Of a stretch of 33,620 bases of DNA, positions 8,349-16,989 are shown one piece after another. The stretch is from Rhodopseudomonas infernalis. Lineage in GTDB: Bacteria > Pseudomonadota > Alphaproteobacteria > Rhizobiales > Xanthobacteraceae. Every line of letters starts with the position of its first letter. Position 1 is the stretch's first letter. The stretch covers positions 1 through 33,620 of the forward strand of contig NZ_JAJNAL010000047.1 in the NCBI RefSeq assembly GCF_022271405.1, read 5' to 3'. The notes below the pieces were generated by a model that did not search any database, was not told the origin of the DNA, and saw nothing but the letters and a program-made list of their open reading frames with translations. Made by a program: the position numbers and the translations under genes.

Positions 8349-9632
8349 ATGAATATTCTCCTTCTTGGCTCGGGCGGGCGCGAACACGCGCTGGCGTGGA
8401 AGATCGCGGCTTCGCCGCTCGTCACCAAGCTGTTCTGCGCGCCGGGCAATGCCGGCATCGCCCGCGAGGCGACCTGCGTGGCGCTCGATGTGACGGACCA
8501 TGCGGCGGTGATCGAGTTCTGCAAGGCGAATGCGATCGAGCTGGTGGTGGTCGGGCCGGAAGCGCCGCTCGCGGCCGGCATCGTCGACGATCTCGGCGCG
8601 GCCGGCATCAAGGCGTTCGGGCCCAGCGCCAAGGCGGCGCAGCTCGAAGGCTCGAAGGGCTTCACCAAGGATCTGTGCAAGGCGCACGATATCCCGACCG
8701 CAGCCTATGAGCGCTTCGCCGATCCGCAGGCCGCCAAGGCGTACATCCGCGTGCAGGGCGCGCCGATCGTGGTCAAGGCCGACGGGCTCGCCGCCGGCAA
8801 GGGCGTCGTGGTGGCGATGACGCTGGCCGAGGCCGAAGACGCGATCGACATGATGTTCGGCGGCGCGCTGGGCGATGCCGGAGTCGAAGTGGTGGTCGAA
8901 GACTTCCTGGTTGGCGAGGAGGCGTCGTTCTTCGTCCTGTGCGACGGCGAGCACGCGCTGCCGCTCGCCACCGCGCAGGACCACAAGCGCGCCTTCGACG
9001 GCGACAAGGGACCGAACACCGGCGGCATGGGCGCCTATTCGCCGGCGCCTGTGATGACCGACGCGGTCTGCCAGCAGGCGATGGACCAGATCATCACTCC
9101 GACGCTGAAGGCCATGAAGGCGATGGGCGCGCCGTTCAAGGGCGTGCTGTTCGCCGGGTTGATGATCACCGATGAAGGTCCGCAACTGATCGAATACAAC
9201 GTCCGGTTCGGCGATCCGGAATGCCAGGTGCTGATGATGCGGATGATGTCCGACATCGTGCCGGCGCTGCTCGCCTGCGCCGACGGCCAGCTCAAGCACT
9301 TCACGCTGCGCTGGTTCGAGGAGCCGGCGCTGACCGTGGTGATGGCCGCCAAGGGCTATCCCGGCTCCTACGAGAAGGGCACGCGCATCGCCGGCCTCGA
9401 CCGCGCCGAGAAAATCCCCGGCGTGCAGATCTTCCACGCCGGCACGATCGCGTCCGGCGACTGGATCCTCGCCAATGGCGGCCGCGTGCTTGCGGTCACC
9501 GCCTCGGCCAAGACCGTCGCCGAAGCCCAGCGCCGCGCCTACGAGGCGATCGGCGTGATCAACTGGCCCGAAGGCTTCTGCCGCCGCGATATCGGCTGGC
9601 AGGCCGTGGCCCGGGAACGCAAGGGGAAGTAG
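8349..9632 (+). CDS. purD: Phosphoribosylamine--glycine ligase (GAR synthetase)
   Basis: A 427-residue ATP-grasp enzyme (E. coli PurD 429). It joins glycine to phosphoribosylamine in the second step of purine synthesis. The N-terminal GSGGREHAL (8-16) and the central [12 protein letters not shown] segment are PurD signatures, and FGDPECQ lies in the ATP-grasp active site. The ATG at 8349 gives the standard [10 protein letters not shown] start; the frame is open 81 nt further upstream without support. The 222-nt gap to divergent xseA must hold both promoters; TTGCCC at 8285 with TACACC at 8307 is a weak candidate for purD. Confidence 0.97.
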   Translation: MNILLLGSGGREHALAWKIAASPLVTKLFCAPGNAGIAREATCVALDVTDHAAVIEFCKANAIELVVVGPEAPLAAGIVDDLGAAGIKAFGPSAKAAQLEGSKGFTKDLCKAHDIPTAAYERFADPQAAKAYIRVQGAPIVVKADGLAAGKGVVVAMTLAEAEDAIDMMFGGALGDAGVEVVVEDFLVGEEASFFVLCDGEHALPLATAQDHKRAFDGDKGPNTGGMGAYSPAPVMTDAVCQQAMDQIITPTLKAMKAMGAPFKGVLFAGLMITDEGPQLIEYNVRFGDPECQVLMMRMMSDIVPALLACADGQLKHFTLRWFEEPALTVVMAAKGYPGSYEKGTRIAGLDRAEKIPGVQIFHAGTIASGDWILANGGRVLAVTASAKTVAEAQRRAYEAIGVINWPEGFCRRDIGWQAVARERKGK

Positions 9633-9670
9633 TTCGATTTATGCGGGAGACGTGCATCGCGCTCGGCGCG

Positions 9671-9830
9671 CCCCCTCTCCCGCTTGCGGGAGCGGGCTGG
9701 GGTGAGGGCGAGCCGAGCACAGAGGCCACGTCGTTCGGAGGCTCAGCTTCCCCCACCCGGATCGCTGACGCGATCCGACCCTCGGGTCAAGCCCGAGGGC
9801 AGGCTCTCCCCCGCAAGCGGGAGAGGTTGC
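9671..9830. repeat. Mosaic palindromic repeat element downstream of purD
   Basis: The left end (9675-9692) is a CTCCCGC-TTG-GCGGGAG-type hairpin and the right end (9804-9825) holds CTCTCCC and GGGAGAG around a CCGCAAGC loop. The two ends are also inverted copies of each other, so the whole ~160 bp could fold into one cruciform. Inside is CGGGTCAAGCCCG (9783-9795), a 13-mer found again, in both orientations, in the repeat at 21177-21305. Intergenic mosaics like this are common in Bradyrhizobium and Rhodopseudomonas genomes. No open frame in it looks coding. Confidence 0.7.
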
Positions 9831-9878
9831 GCCGACCGCGTTGCTTCGCTGTGCTAAATCACCAAGGGAGAACCGCCG

Positions 9879-10784
9879 ATGCCCGATCTAGCCGACTTGT
9901 TTCCGGGCTTCGGCTCGGAGTGGATCAACACCTCGTCGGGCCGGATCTTCGCCCGCACCGGTGGCGAGGGGCCGCCGTTGTTGCTGTTGCACGGCTTCTC
10001 CGAGACCCATGTGATGTGGCACCGCGTTGCGCCGAAGCTCGCGGAGAGGTTCAAGCTGATCATCGCGGATCTGCCCGGCTACGGCTGGTCCGACATGCCG
10101 GAGAGCGACGCCGAGCACACGCCCTACACCAAGCGGGCGATGGCCCGGCAACTGATCGAGGCGATGGAGCAGCTCGGCCATGTGCGGTTCGGCCTCGCCG
10201 GTCATGATCGCGGCGGCCGCGTCAGCTACCGGATGGCGCTCGATCAGCCGGGGCGGCTGACCAAACTGGCGACGCTCGATATCCTGCCGACCTACGAATA
10301 CTGGCAGCGGATGGACCGCGCCTATGCGCTGAAGATCTATCACTGGAGCTTCCTGGCGCAGCCCGCACCGCTGCCCGAGACGCTGATCGGCGCCGCGTCC
10401 GACTTCTTCCTGAAGAACAAGCTGGCGAGCTGGGCCAAGAAGCACGATCTGTCCTGCTTCGATCCGCGCGCGCTCGAGCACTACCTCGCGCTGTTCCGCG
10501 ATCCGATGCGGCTGCACGCGATGTGCGAAGACTACCGCGCCGGCGCGTTCGCCGACTACGAGCACGACAAGGCCGATGTCGAAGCGGGCAAAAAGATTGA
10601 AGTGCCAATGCTGGCGCTGTGGGGCGACGCCGGCATCGCGCAGTCGGCGGCCACGCCGCTCGATACATGGAAGACCTGGGCCAAGGATGTGCAGGGCCAT
10701 GCGGTCGACTCCGGCCACTTCCTCACCGAGGAAGCACCGCAGCAGACCGCGGACGCGTTGCTGAAGTTTTTCACGGCCGCGTAA
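9879..10784 (+). CDS. Fluoroacetate (haloacetate) dehalogenase
   Basis: A 301-residue alpha/beta-hydrolase that cleaves the carbon-halogen bond of haloacetates to glycolate and halide (EC 3.8.1.3). It matches my recollection of R. palustris RPA1163 over its full length. All residues defined in that enzyme fall at the same numbers: nucleophile D110 in GHDRGGR, carboxylate-binding R111 and R114, acid D134, halide pocket H155, W156 and Y219, and base H280. The protein is cytoplasmic, with no signal peptide. AGGGAGAA lies just upstream of the ATG. A LysR gene starts 64 nt downstream on the same strand. A role in using or resisting natural fluoroacetate is plausible; related non-halogenated substrates cannot be excluded. 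Confidence 0.92.
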   Translation: MPDLADLFPGFGSEWINTSSGRIFARTGGEGPPLLLLHGFSETHVMWHRVAPKLAERFKLIIADLPGYGWSDMPESDAEHTPYTKRAMARQLIEAMEQLGHVRFGLAGHDRGGRVSYRMALDQPGRLTKLATLDILPTYEYWQRMDRAYALKIYHWSFLAQPAPLPETLIGAASDFFLKNKLASWAKKHDLSCFDPRALEHYLALFRDPMRLHAMCEDYRAGAFADYEHDKADVEAGKKIEVPMLALWGDAGIAQSAATPLDTWKTWAKDVQGHAVDSGHFLTEEAPQQTADALLKFFTAA

Positions 10785-10848
10785 TGGCCATGCGCGCGAG
10801 GGCAAGTTCCTCATCCGCAGCCTGATCGAATTGTGCTAGCTGCGGAAG

Positions 10849-11775
10849 ATGCCGCAAAGCCGCCCGATGCTGCGATCGCGCAAGATCGACCTCAATCTGC
10901 TTGTGATGCTGGAGACGCTCGTCGCCGAGCGGAGCGTCTCGAAGGCAGCGGTGCGGCTCGGACTGACGCAATCTGCGGTCAGTCACGCCTTGGGACGGTT
11001 GCGACGCGCGTTCAGCGATCCGTTGTTCGTGCGGACGCCGACCGGCATGAACCCGACCCGGCGGGCGCTCGACATCGCCGCGGCCACGCGCGCGGCGCTC
11101 GAACAGCTCGAGCGCACCATCGATGACGCGGCCGTATTCGATCCCGCCACGGCGGAGCGGACATTTCGGCTGCGTCTGTCGGAATACATCTCCAGCCATC
11201 TGCTGCAACGGCTTTGCCCGGCGCTGCGGCGGGTTGCGCCGGGTGTGCGGCTCGACGCGGCGCATTTCAGCGGCGATCCGCGCGAGGACGAGATCATCGG
11301 CGACGAGATCCACGTCCGGCTCGGTGCGACCGGCACCGCCACAGAGGACCGCGCACGGCTGCGGCTGGTCGACGAGAAATTCGTTGTGCTGATGCGGCGC
11401 GGTCACCCGGCGCGTCGCAGGGCGATGACGCTGGCGACCTATGCGGCGCTGGACCACGTCAAAGTGGTCGGCACCATCGGTACCAACATCATCGACGATG
11501 CGCTGCGGCTACGCGGCTACGCGCGCAACATCGTGTTCAGCGTGCCGAGCTGGCGCGATGCCCGCCATATCGTCGCCAACAGCGATCTGGTCGCCGCGAT
11601 GCCGGCACGCTGGGCGCGCGACGAGGATCGTCAGGCGGTCCACGTCGCCACCTCGTTCCCGCTCGACGACGTTCGCTTCGCGATCGATCTGGAATGGGAT
11701 CCGCGTTACGGCACAGATCCGGGTCATGGCTGGATGCGGTCGCTAATCGCGCGCGAGTTCCTCGCCGCCGTATGA
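10849..11775 (+). CDS. LysR family transcriptional regulator
   Basis: A 308-residue regulator. The N-terminal winged helix-turn-helix (about 12-72) contains the LysR pattern DLNLLVMLETLVAERSVSKA followed by LTQSAVSHALGRLR. The rest is a two-lobed effector-binding domain like that of NodD and nitroaromatic-type regulators. A start at ATG 10849 gives a 7-residue basic lead; ATG 10867 is an alternative, and neither has a clear ribosome site. It lies between the dehalogenase and the MFS/binding-protein/racemase trio, all on the plus strand. Its effector is unknown. The dyad at 11783-11806, just after its stop codon, is a likely site of action on the trio. Confidence 0.9.
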   Translation: MPQSRPMLRSRKIDLNLLVMLETLVAERSVSKAAVRLGLTQSAVSHALGRLRRAFSDPLFVRTPTGMNPTRRALDIAAATRAALEQLERTIDDAAVFDPATAERTFRLRLSEYISSHLLQRLCPALRRVAPGVRLDAAHFSGDPREDEIIGDEIHVRLGATGTATEDRARLRLVDEKFVVLMRRGHPARRRAMTLATYAALDHVKVVGTIGTNIIDDALRLRGYARNIVFSVPSWRDARHIVANSDLVAAMPARWARDEDRQAVHVATSFPLDDVRFAIDLEWDPRYGTDPGHGWMRSLIAREFLAAV

Positions 11776-11782
11776 ATCCGGT

Positions 11783-11806
11783 TCATAAGCGTCATGACCA
11801 TTATGA
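11783..11806. promoter_or_regulatory. 24-bp dyad, candidate operator ahead of the MFS operon
   Basis: TCATAA (11783-11788) and TTATGA (11801-11806) form a perfect inverted repeat, and GTCATGAC (11791-11798) between them is a second palindrome with exactly the same centre. In all 20 of 24 positions are symmetric. It lies between the LysR stop codon and the MFS start, in locally AT-rich sequence. The usual place for such a site and the adjacent LysR gene suggest an activator or repressor site; it does not show an exact T-N11-A on its axis. Confidence 0.5.
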
Positions 11807-11877
11807 GTTGTATTTGCTGCAGCGCTTCGTGACATCGTCGTCCCGACAAACAAACAAGAAACACCGGGAGGAACACG

Positions 11878-13200
11878 ATGGCTTCGAGGAAGCGCTATTT
11901 AGTCTATGCCGGCCTGTTCGTGCTGATGTTCATCAACTATCTCGACCGGGTGAACCTGTCAGTTGCGGCGAAGTCGATCGCGGACACTTATCAGCTGTCG
12001 CCGATCGACATGGGCTACATCTTCTCGGCATTCCTGTGGACCTATCTGATCTGCCTGATCCCGATGGGGCTGCTGGCGGACCGGTTTGGCGGCCGCGCCG
12101 TCACTTACAGCACGCTTGGCCTGTGGTCGTTGGCCGGAATCTGGACCGGCCTCGCCACCACCTATTCGTCGCTGTTCGCGTCGCGCCTGGTGCTCGGCAT
12201 CGGCGAGTCGGCGAGCTATCCGGCCGGCGGCAAGATCATCCGCGAATGGGCGCCGGAGAGCGAGCGCGGGCTCGCCTCGGCGTTCCTCAATTCCGGCGCG
12301 CATGCCGGTCTGTGCGTCGGCTCGGTCGTGGTCGGCACGCTGATCGTCAGCTTCGGCTGGCGTGAATCCTTTTACATCACCGGCGCCTTCGGACTGGTGC
12401 TGGCGGTGGTGTGGTTCCTGTTCTATCGCCGCCCGGAAGCCGCATCGTGGCTCGGCACGGACGAGCGCGATCTGATTCTGAGCACGCGCGGCGCGGTGGC
12501 CGCGCAGGACAGCGGCGGCAGCCAATTCGCGGCGCTGAAGAACCTGCTGCGCAGCCCGTCGATGCTGGCGCTGGCTTTGACCCAGGGATGCGCCGGCTAC
12601 ACGCTGTATCTGTTCATGACCTGGCTGCCGAGCTACCTGGCGGCGACGAAGGGCATGGACGTGCTGAAGTCCGGGCTGTTTTCGGCGATCCCCTACGGCG
12701 TCGCGGCTGTGCTCGGGCTCGGCCTCGGCTGGTTCAGCGACCGGCTGCTGAAGCGCGAAGGCGCCGGCAATGCCGACCGCCGCAAGCTGATCGCCGCCAT
12801 GCTGCTGTTGTCCTCGGTGATCCTCGCGGCTCCGTTCGTCGAGTCGATCTGGTTGATCGAGGCACTGATCAGCATCTCGCTGGCGTGCGTCGCCACCGCG
12901 ATGGCGATGAACATCGCGCTGACTGCGGATCTGATGGTCGACGGCCGCTACAACGGCGTCGCCACCAGCCTGCTGATCATGGGCGGCAATGTGTTCGGCA
13001 CCGCGGCGCCGATCGTCACCGGCTACGTCGTCGCCGCCACCGGCGGCTATTCGGGCGCCTTCCTGATCGCCGGCGTGCTGCTGCTGGGCGGTGCCGTTGT
13101 CATCACCTTCGGGGCCCGTTCCCCGATCCGCCTGAGCCCGCAGCCGCAGGGCGACCCGCAGGACGGCGCCGTCTCACTCGTTGGAAAGGCCGCACGATGA
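11878..13200 (+). CDS. MFS transporter, anion:cation symporter type
   Basis: A 440-residue inner-membrane carrier with about 12 hydrophobic segments. Its N-terminus has the NYLDRVNLSVAA signature typical of the ACS family, which carries organic anions such as glucarate, tartrate, phthalate or 4-hydroxyphenylacetate. MFS motif A, GLLADRFGGR, is at 64-73. GGGAGGAA sits just before the ATG at 11878. The stop overlaps the next start as ATGA, so the carrier and the binding-like protein are translationally coupled. Substrate is not readable from sequence; a carboxylate fits both the family and the racemase-family enzyme two genes downstream. Confidence 0.92.
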   Translation: MASRKRYLVYAGLFVLMFINYLDRVNLSVAAKSIADTYQLSPIDMGYIFSAFLWTYLICLIPMGLLADRFGGRAVTYSTLGLWSLAGIWTGLATTYSSLFASRLVLGIGESASYPAGGKIIREWAPESERGLASAFLNSGAHAGLCVGSVVVGTLIVSFGWRESFYITGAFGLVLAVVWFLFYRRPEAASWLGTDERDLILSTRGAVAAQDSGGSQFAALKNLLRSPSMLALALTQGCAGYTLYLFMTWLPSYLAATKGMDVLKSGLFSAIPYGVAAVLGLGLGWFSDRLLKREGAGNADRRKLIAAMLLLSSVILAAPFVESIWLIEALISISLACVATAMAMNIALTADLMVDGRYNGVATSLLIMGGNVFGTAAPIVTGYVVAATGGYSGAFLIAGVLLLGGAVVITFGARSPIRLSPQPQGDPQDGAVSLVGKAAR

Positions 13201-14120
13201 AGAAGATCACGTTCACCGCAGTCTCCCGCAACTACTTCAATCTGCCGATCTGGGTCGCGCAGCATTGCGGGCTGTTCGCCGACGAGGGCCTCGACGTCGC
13301 GATCGAACTGTATGAAGGCGTCGATGACGTCACCCAGCGGATCCGCGACGGCCGCGCCCAACTCGGCTACGGCATCACCGAGCACGTCGTGCTCGACAGC
13401 GAGGCCGGCGGCAATCTCGAGATCATCGGCGGCAACGTCAATCGCCTGCCGTTCTCCTTCGTAGCCGGCAAGGCGATCCGATCGATCGAGGATCTACGCG
13501 GCAAGACCGTCGGGGTGTCGTCGATCGAGGCCGGCAGTTCGTCGCTGGTGATGAAACTGCTGTCGGCCCGCGGCCTCGAATATCCGCGCGACTACGACAT
13601 GCGCGCCGTCGGGCCGATCCTGACGCGCTGGGAGATGCTGCAGTCCGGCGAGATCGACGCCGGCCTGCAGGGTGCGCCGCTGAACTACATCGCGCTCGAC
13701 CAGGGATATCCGAGCCTGTGCGAGCCGCGCCAGGAGGTGCCGTTCTTTCAGTTCACCTCGCTCAATGTCGACAGTGCGTGGGCCAAGGCCAACCCGGAGA
13801 TCATGCGGCCGTTCATGCGGGCCTTTGTGCGTGCCCACCAGCTGTTCTTCGCCGACCGCGACGCCGTCACGCTGATCGCGGTGCAGGAAACCGGCATCAC
13901 CGAGGACTACGCGCGGCGGGCCTGGAGCGAGTACACGCAGGACGAGATCTTCCCCCGCGATGGCGACGCCAGCGACGCTGCGGTGCAGGCGCTGATCGAG
14001 ATCTCGTCGCTGATCCGCGCGGTGCCGAACCGCACCAAGACCGCGGCCAGCGACTACATCAACCGCAGCTATCTGCACGCGGCGCAGCGCGAGATCGGCG
14101 CCGCCGAGGCGCGGGTCTGA
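13197..14120 (+). CDS. NMT1/THI5-like ligand-binding protein without signal peptide
   Basis: The 307-residue product has the two-lobed periplasmic-binding fold of the NMT1/THI5/SsuA type: an opening strand ending ...FNLPIWVAQHCGLFADEGLDV, a middle GYGITEHVV region and the lobe-two DLRGKTVGVSSIEAGSSS loop. Such proteins usually deliver taurine, nitrate, pyrimidine or aromatic ligands to ABC permeases. This one starts MKKITFTAVSRN with no hydrophobic leader, and no ABC permease or ATPase is nearby. The open frame continues upstream inside the MFS gene, but ATG 13197 in the ATGA overlap is the natural start. It may be a cytoplasmic ligand-binding protein or an enzyme; its function is unknown. 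Confidence 0.82.
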   Translation: MKKITFTAVSRNYFNLPIWVAQHCGLFADEGLDVAIELYEGVDDVTQRIRDGRAQLGYGITEHVVLDSEAGGNLEIIGGNVNRLPFSFVAGKAIRSIEDLRGKTVGVSSIEAGSSSLVMKLLSARGLEYPRDYDMRAVGPILTRWEMLQSGEIDAGLQGAPLNYIALDQGYPSLCEPRQEVPFFQFTSLNVDSAWAKANPEIMRPFMRAFVRAHQLFFADRDAVTLIAVQETGITEDYARRAWSEYTQDEIFPRDGDASDAAVQALIEISSLIRAVPNRTKTAASDYINRSYLHAAQREIGAAEARV

Positions 14121-14121
14121 G

Positions 14122-14892
14122 ATGCCGGCCGAACCGGCTCTGGTCGAGATCGACTACGGAGGCCGGCTACGCGCCGGCGTGCTGGTCCCGTCCGGCAATT
14201 CGGTCGCAGAGCCTGAAATTCGCGCCATGCTGCCGCCGGGCGTCTCCGCGTTGGTGACGCGGTTGCCGCTGCGCGGCAGTTCGCGCGCCGAACTGATGAC
14301 CATGCTGGACGGGCTCGAGGCCGCGGCACGGCTGCTCGCCGATGCACAGGTCGACGTCATCGTGTTTCACTGCACGGCGGTGTCGACCTTCGCGCCTGAT
14401 CTCGCCGGATCGATCCGGGACCGTATCCAGGCGGCGACCGGTCTGCCGTGTTTCACCACGGCGGATGCGATCGTCGAAGCGCTGCGGCGGCTGCGGGCAC
14501 GGCGGGTGACGTTGCTGACGCCCTATATCGGCGAGGTTCATCAGCGCGAGGCCGACTTCCTGGTCGCCGGCGGATTCGAGGTGGCGGACAGTGCCTGGCT
14601 CGGCATCGATACCAACGCCGAGATGGGGCGGTGCGAGCCGGCGATGCTGCTGGACTGGGCGCATCGCGAGGCCGCTGCCCCTGCCGACGCCTGCCTGATC
14701 AGCTGCACGGCGATCAAATCGCTGCCGATCATCGCCGAATTGGAGCGCCGGATTGCGATGCCGGTGCTGACCAGCAACCAGTGCATGGTCTGGTATCTGC
14801 TGGATCAGCACGGTTTCGCGTCGGCCGATCGCCGGTTCGGGCGTTTGTTCGAGGTGACGCAGCGCGTCGCCGCGCAGGCGGCGGGCGCATAG
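14122..14892 (+). CDS. Asp/Glu racemase superfamily enzyme (maleate isomerase-like)
   Basis: A 256-residue protein of the Asp/Glu racemase/maleate isomerase/arylmalonate decarboxylase superfamily. The substrate-carboxylate loop VPSGNSVAEPE (22-32) is like the PSSNxxxEPE loop of maleate isomerases. Two cysteines sit at the expected symmetric sites, C84 in FHCTAVST and C195 in ISCTAIKS, as in isomerases and racemases; arylmalonate decarboxylase keeps only the second. A cis-trans isomerisation or racemisation of a small dicarboxylate is therefore most likely. It begins 1 nt after the binding-protein stop, so all three genes form one translational unit. The next gene is convergent, 22 nt away. 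Confidence 0.82.
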   Translation: MPAEPALVEIDYGGRLRAGVLVPSGNSVAEPEIRAMLPPGVSALVTRLPLRGSSRAELMTMLDGLEAAARLLADAQVDVIVFHCTAVSTFAPDLAGSIRDRIQAATGLPCFTTADAIVEALRRLRARRVTLLTPYIGEVHQREADFLVAGGFEVADSAWLGIDTNAEMGRCEPAMLLDWAHREAAAPADACLISCTAIKSLPIIAELERRIAMPVLTSNQCMVWYLLDQHGFASADRRFGRLFEVTQRVAAQAAGA

Positions 14893-14914
14893 CCCGCACA
14901 CCGAGCCGGGATCG

Positions 14915-15856
14915 TTACTCCGCCTTGGCGCCGAGCTGTTTCGGCCGCCGTCCGAAGTCTGCGGCGGCGTCGTCCTGGCCGATCTGGACGATGCCGCGGC
15001 GGATCGCGCGGGTTCTCGAGAAGTGCTCGAACAGCGCGTCGCCGTCGCCGCGGCGGATCGCACGGGTCAGCTTCGACAGGTCTTCCTGGAATTCGCCGAG
15101 CATCTCCAGCACCGCGTCCTTGTTGGTCAGGAACACGTCGCGCCACATCGTCGGGTCGGACGCGGCGATACGGGTGAAGTCGCGGAAGCCGCCGGCGGAG
15201 AATTTCAGCACTTCCGACTGCGTCACGCCTTCGAGCTCTTCGGCGGTGGAGACGATGGTGTAGGCGATCAGATGCGGCAGATGGCTGGTGACCGCGAGCA
15301 CCAGATCGTGGTGGTCGGCGGTCATTACTTCGACATTGGCGCCGAGCCCGCGCCAGAACGCGCCGAGCTTGTCGACCGCGTCGGCATTGGCGCCTTCGGG
15401 CGGCGTCAGGATGCACCAGCGGTTGACGAACAGTTCGGCGAAGCCGGAATCGGGGCCGGAGTTCTCGGTGCCGGCGACCGGGTGCGCGGGGACGAAATGC
15501 ACGCCCTCCGGCAGATACGGCGCCATCGCCTTCAGCACCGCGCCCTTGACCGAGCCGACGTCCGAGACGATCGCGCCCGGCGCCAGATGCGGCGCGATCT
15601 CCTGCGCGACCGGGCCGCAGGCGCCGACCGGAATACACAGGATGACGAGATCGGCGCCGTCGACCGCCTCGGCATTGCTCTCGACCACGCGATCGACGAT
15701 GCCGAGCTCCTGCACGCGCGCGCGGGTCTGCGGCGAGCGTGCGGTGGCGACGATCTCGCCGGCGAGGCCGAGCGCTTTCGCGCCGCGGGCGATCGAGCCG
15801 CCGATCAGGCCGAAGCCGATCAGCGCCAGCTTTCGAAACAACGGCGCAGAGGTCAT
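14915..15856 (-). CDS. tyrC: Prephenate/arogenate dehydrogenase
   Basis: The 313-residue enzyme oxidatively decarboxylates prephenate or arogenate on the way to tyrosine. The N-terminal Rossmann motif is G14-x-G-x-x-G19, and the conserved [11 protein letters not shown] region holds the catalytic His. There is no fused chorismate mutase; that activity is two genes upstream. The frame is open further upstream inside hisC, but the ATG at 15856 overlaps the hisC stop as ATGA and gives the usual length. It is the last gene of the chorismate mutase-hisC-tyrC operon. NAD versus NADP and prephenate versus arogenate preference cannot be fixed by eye. Confidence 0.93.
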   Translation of the reverse strand: MTSAPLFRKLALIGFGLIGGSIARGAKALGLAGEIVATARSPQTRARVQELGIVDRVVESNAEAVDGADLVILCIPVGACGPVAQEIAPHLAPGAIVSDVGSVKGAVLKAMAPYLPEGVHFVPAHPVAGTENSGPDSGFAELFVNRWCILTPPEGANADAVDKLGAFWRGLGANVEVMTADHHDLVLAVTSHLPHLIAYTIVSTAEELEGVTQSEVLKFSAGGFRDFTRIAASDPTMWRDVFLTNKDAVLEMLGEFQEDLSKLTRAIRRGDGDALFEHFSRTRAIRRGIVQIGQDDAAADFGRRPKQLGAKAE

Positions 15857-16950
15857 GGCCGGCCCATGAACTCGCGCAGCGCTTCGATCACCAGCTCGTT
15901 GGCCTCGTCGGTGCCGATCGTCATCCGCAGCGCGTGCGGCAGCTTGTAGTTGCCGAGCGCGCGCAGCACGAGGCCACGCTTGGTCAGGAACGCATCCGCC
16001 TCGGCCGCGGTCTTGCCCGGCGTGGTCGGGAAATGCATCAGCACGAAGTTGCAGACGCTCGGCGTCACGGTCAGCCCGAGCGCGGTGAACTCCTCGGTCA
16101 GTCGGTCGCGCCACTTCTCGGTGTGGATGCGCGACATATCGACATGCGCGGTGTCCTGGATCGCCGCGACCGCGGCGAGCTGCGACGGGATCGAGACGTT
16201 GAAGGGGCCGCGGATGCGGTTGACCGCGTCGACGATATTCTCCGGCCCGAACATCCAGCCGATGCGCAGCGCCGCCAGCCCGTGCACCTTGGAGAAGGTG
16301 TGCGTCAGCACGGTGTTGTCGTTGGTCGACACCAGCTCGATGCCGATCTCGTAGTCGTTCTTCGACACATAGTCCGCATAGGCGGCGTCGAGCACCAGCA
16401 CGACATGCGACGGCAGGCCCGCGCGCAGCCGCTTGACCTCGTCGAACGGGATGTAGGTGCCGGTCGGGTTGTTGGGGTTGGCGAGCCAGACCAGCTTGGT
16501 GCGCGGCGACACCTTGGCGAGGATCGCATCAACGTCGCAGGTCAGGTCCTTCTCCTCGGCCACCACATTGGTGGCGCCGTTCGCCAGCGTGGCGATCGGA
16601 TAGACCAGAAAGCCGTGCTGCGACGAGATCGCCTCGTCGCCCGGGCCGAGATAAGTGTGGGCCAGCAGATTGAGGATCTCGTCCGAGCCGGCGCCGCAGA
16701 TGATGCGGTCGGGGTCGAGGCCGTAGGCCTTGCCGATGGCTTCGCGCAGAATCCGCGAGGTGCCTTCCGGATAATCCTCGAGATGGTCCGCCGCGCTCTT
16801 ATAGGCCGCGATCGCGTGCGGCGACGGGCCGAACGGCGTTTCGTTGGCCGAGAGCTTGAACACCTTGCGGCCGGGTTCGGGAACCGGGCTCTTGCCGGGG
16901 GTGTAGGGCGCAATATCGAGGATGCCGGGTTTCGGCACGGGACGGGACAT
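15853..16950 (-). CDS. hisC: Histidinol-phosphate/aromatic aminotransferase
   Basis: A 365-residue fold-type I PLP aminotransferase. Seen: ANPNNPTGT (158-165 region), DAAYADY with the PLP-contacting Asp188 and Tyr191, and the Schiff-base Lys221 in [13 protein letters not shown]. HisC enzymes make histidinol phosphate, but many also aminate aromatic keto acids. Lying between a chorismate mutase and tyrC, and away from other his genes, it most likely serves phenylalanine/tyrosine synthesis. The ATG at 16950 has GGAG seven bases upstream; a TTG at 16956 is too close to it. The 4-nt overlap with tyrC implies coupled translation. Confidence 0.92.
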   Translation of the reverse strand: MSRPVPKPGILDIAPYTPGKSPVPEPGRKVFKLSANETPFGPSPHAIAAYKSAADHLEDYPEGTSRILREAIGKAYGLDPDRIICGAGSDEILNLLAHTYLGPGDEAISSQHGFLVYPIATLANGATNVVAEEKDLTCDVDAILAKVSPRTKLVWLANPNNPTGTYIPFDEVKRLRAGLPSHVVLVLDAAYADYVSKNDYEIGIELVSTNDNTVLTHTFSKVHGLAALRIGWMFGPENIVDAVNRIRGPFNVSIPSQLAAVAAIQDTAHVDMSRIHTEKWRDRLTEEFTALGLTVTPSVCNFVLMHFPTTPGKTAAEADAFLTKRGLVLRALGNYKLPHALRMTIGTDEANELVIEALREFMGRP

Positions 16951-16989
16951 CGTCAACTCCGGATGGTCGGGCGGCCTGAAGCCGGCCCC

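Noticed and set aside
9221-10207. Plus-strand frame bridging purD and the dehalogenase
   Set aside because: It overlaps purD and the dehalogenase in a different frame and passes through the palindromic repeat.
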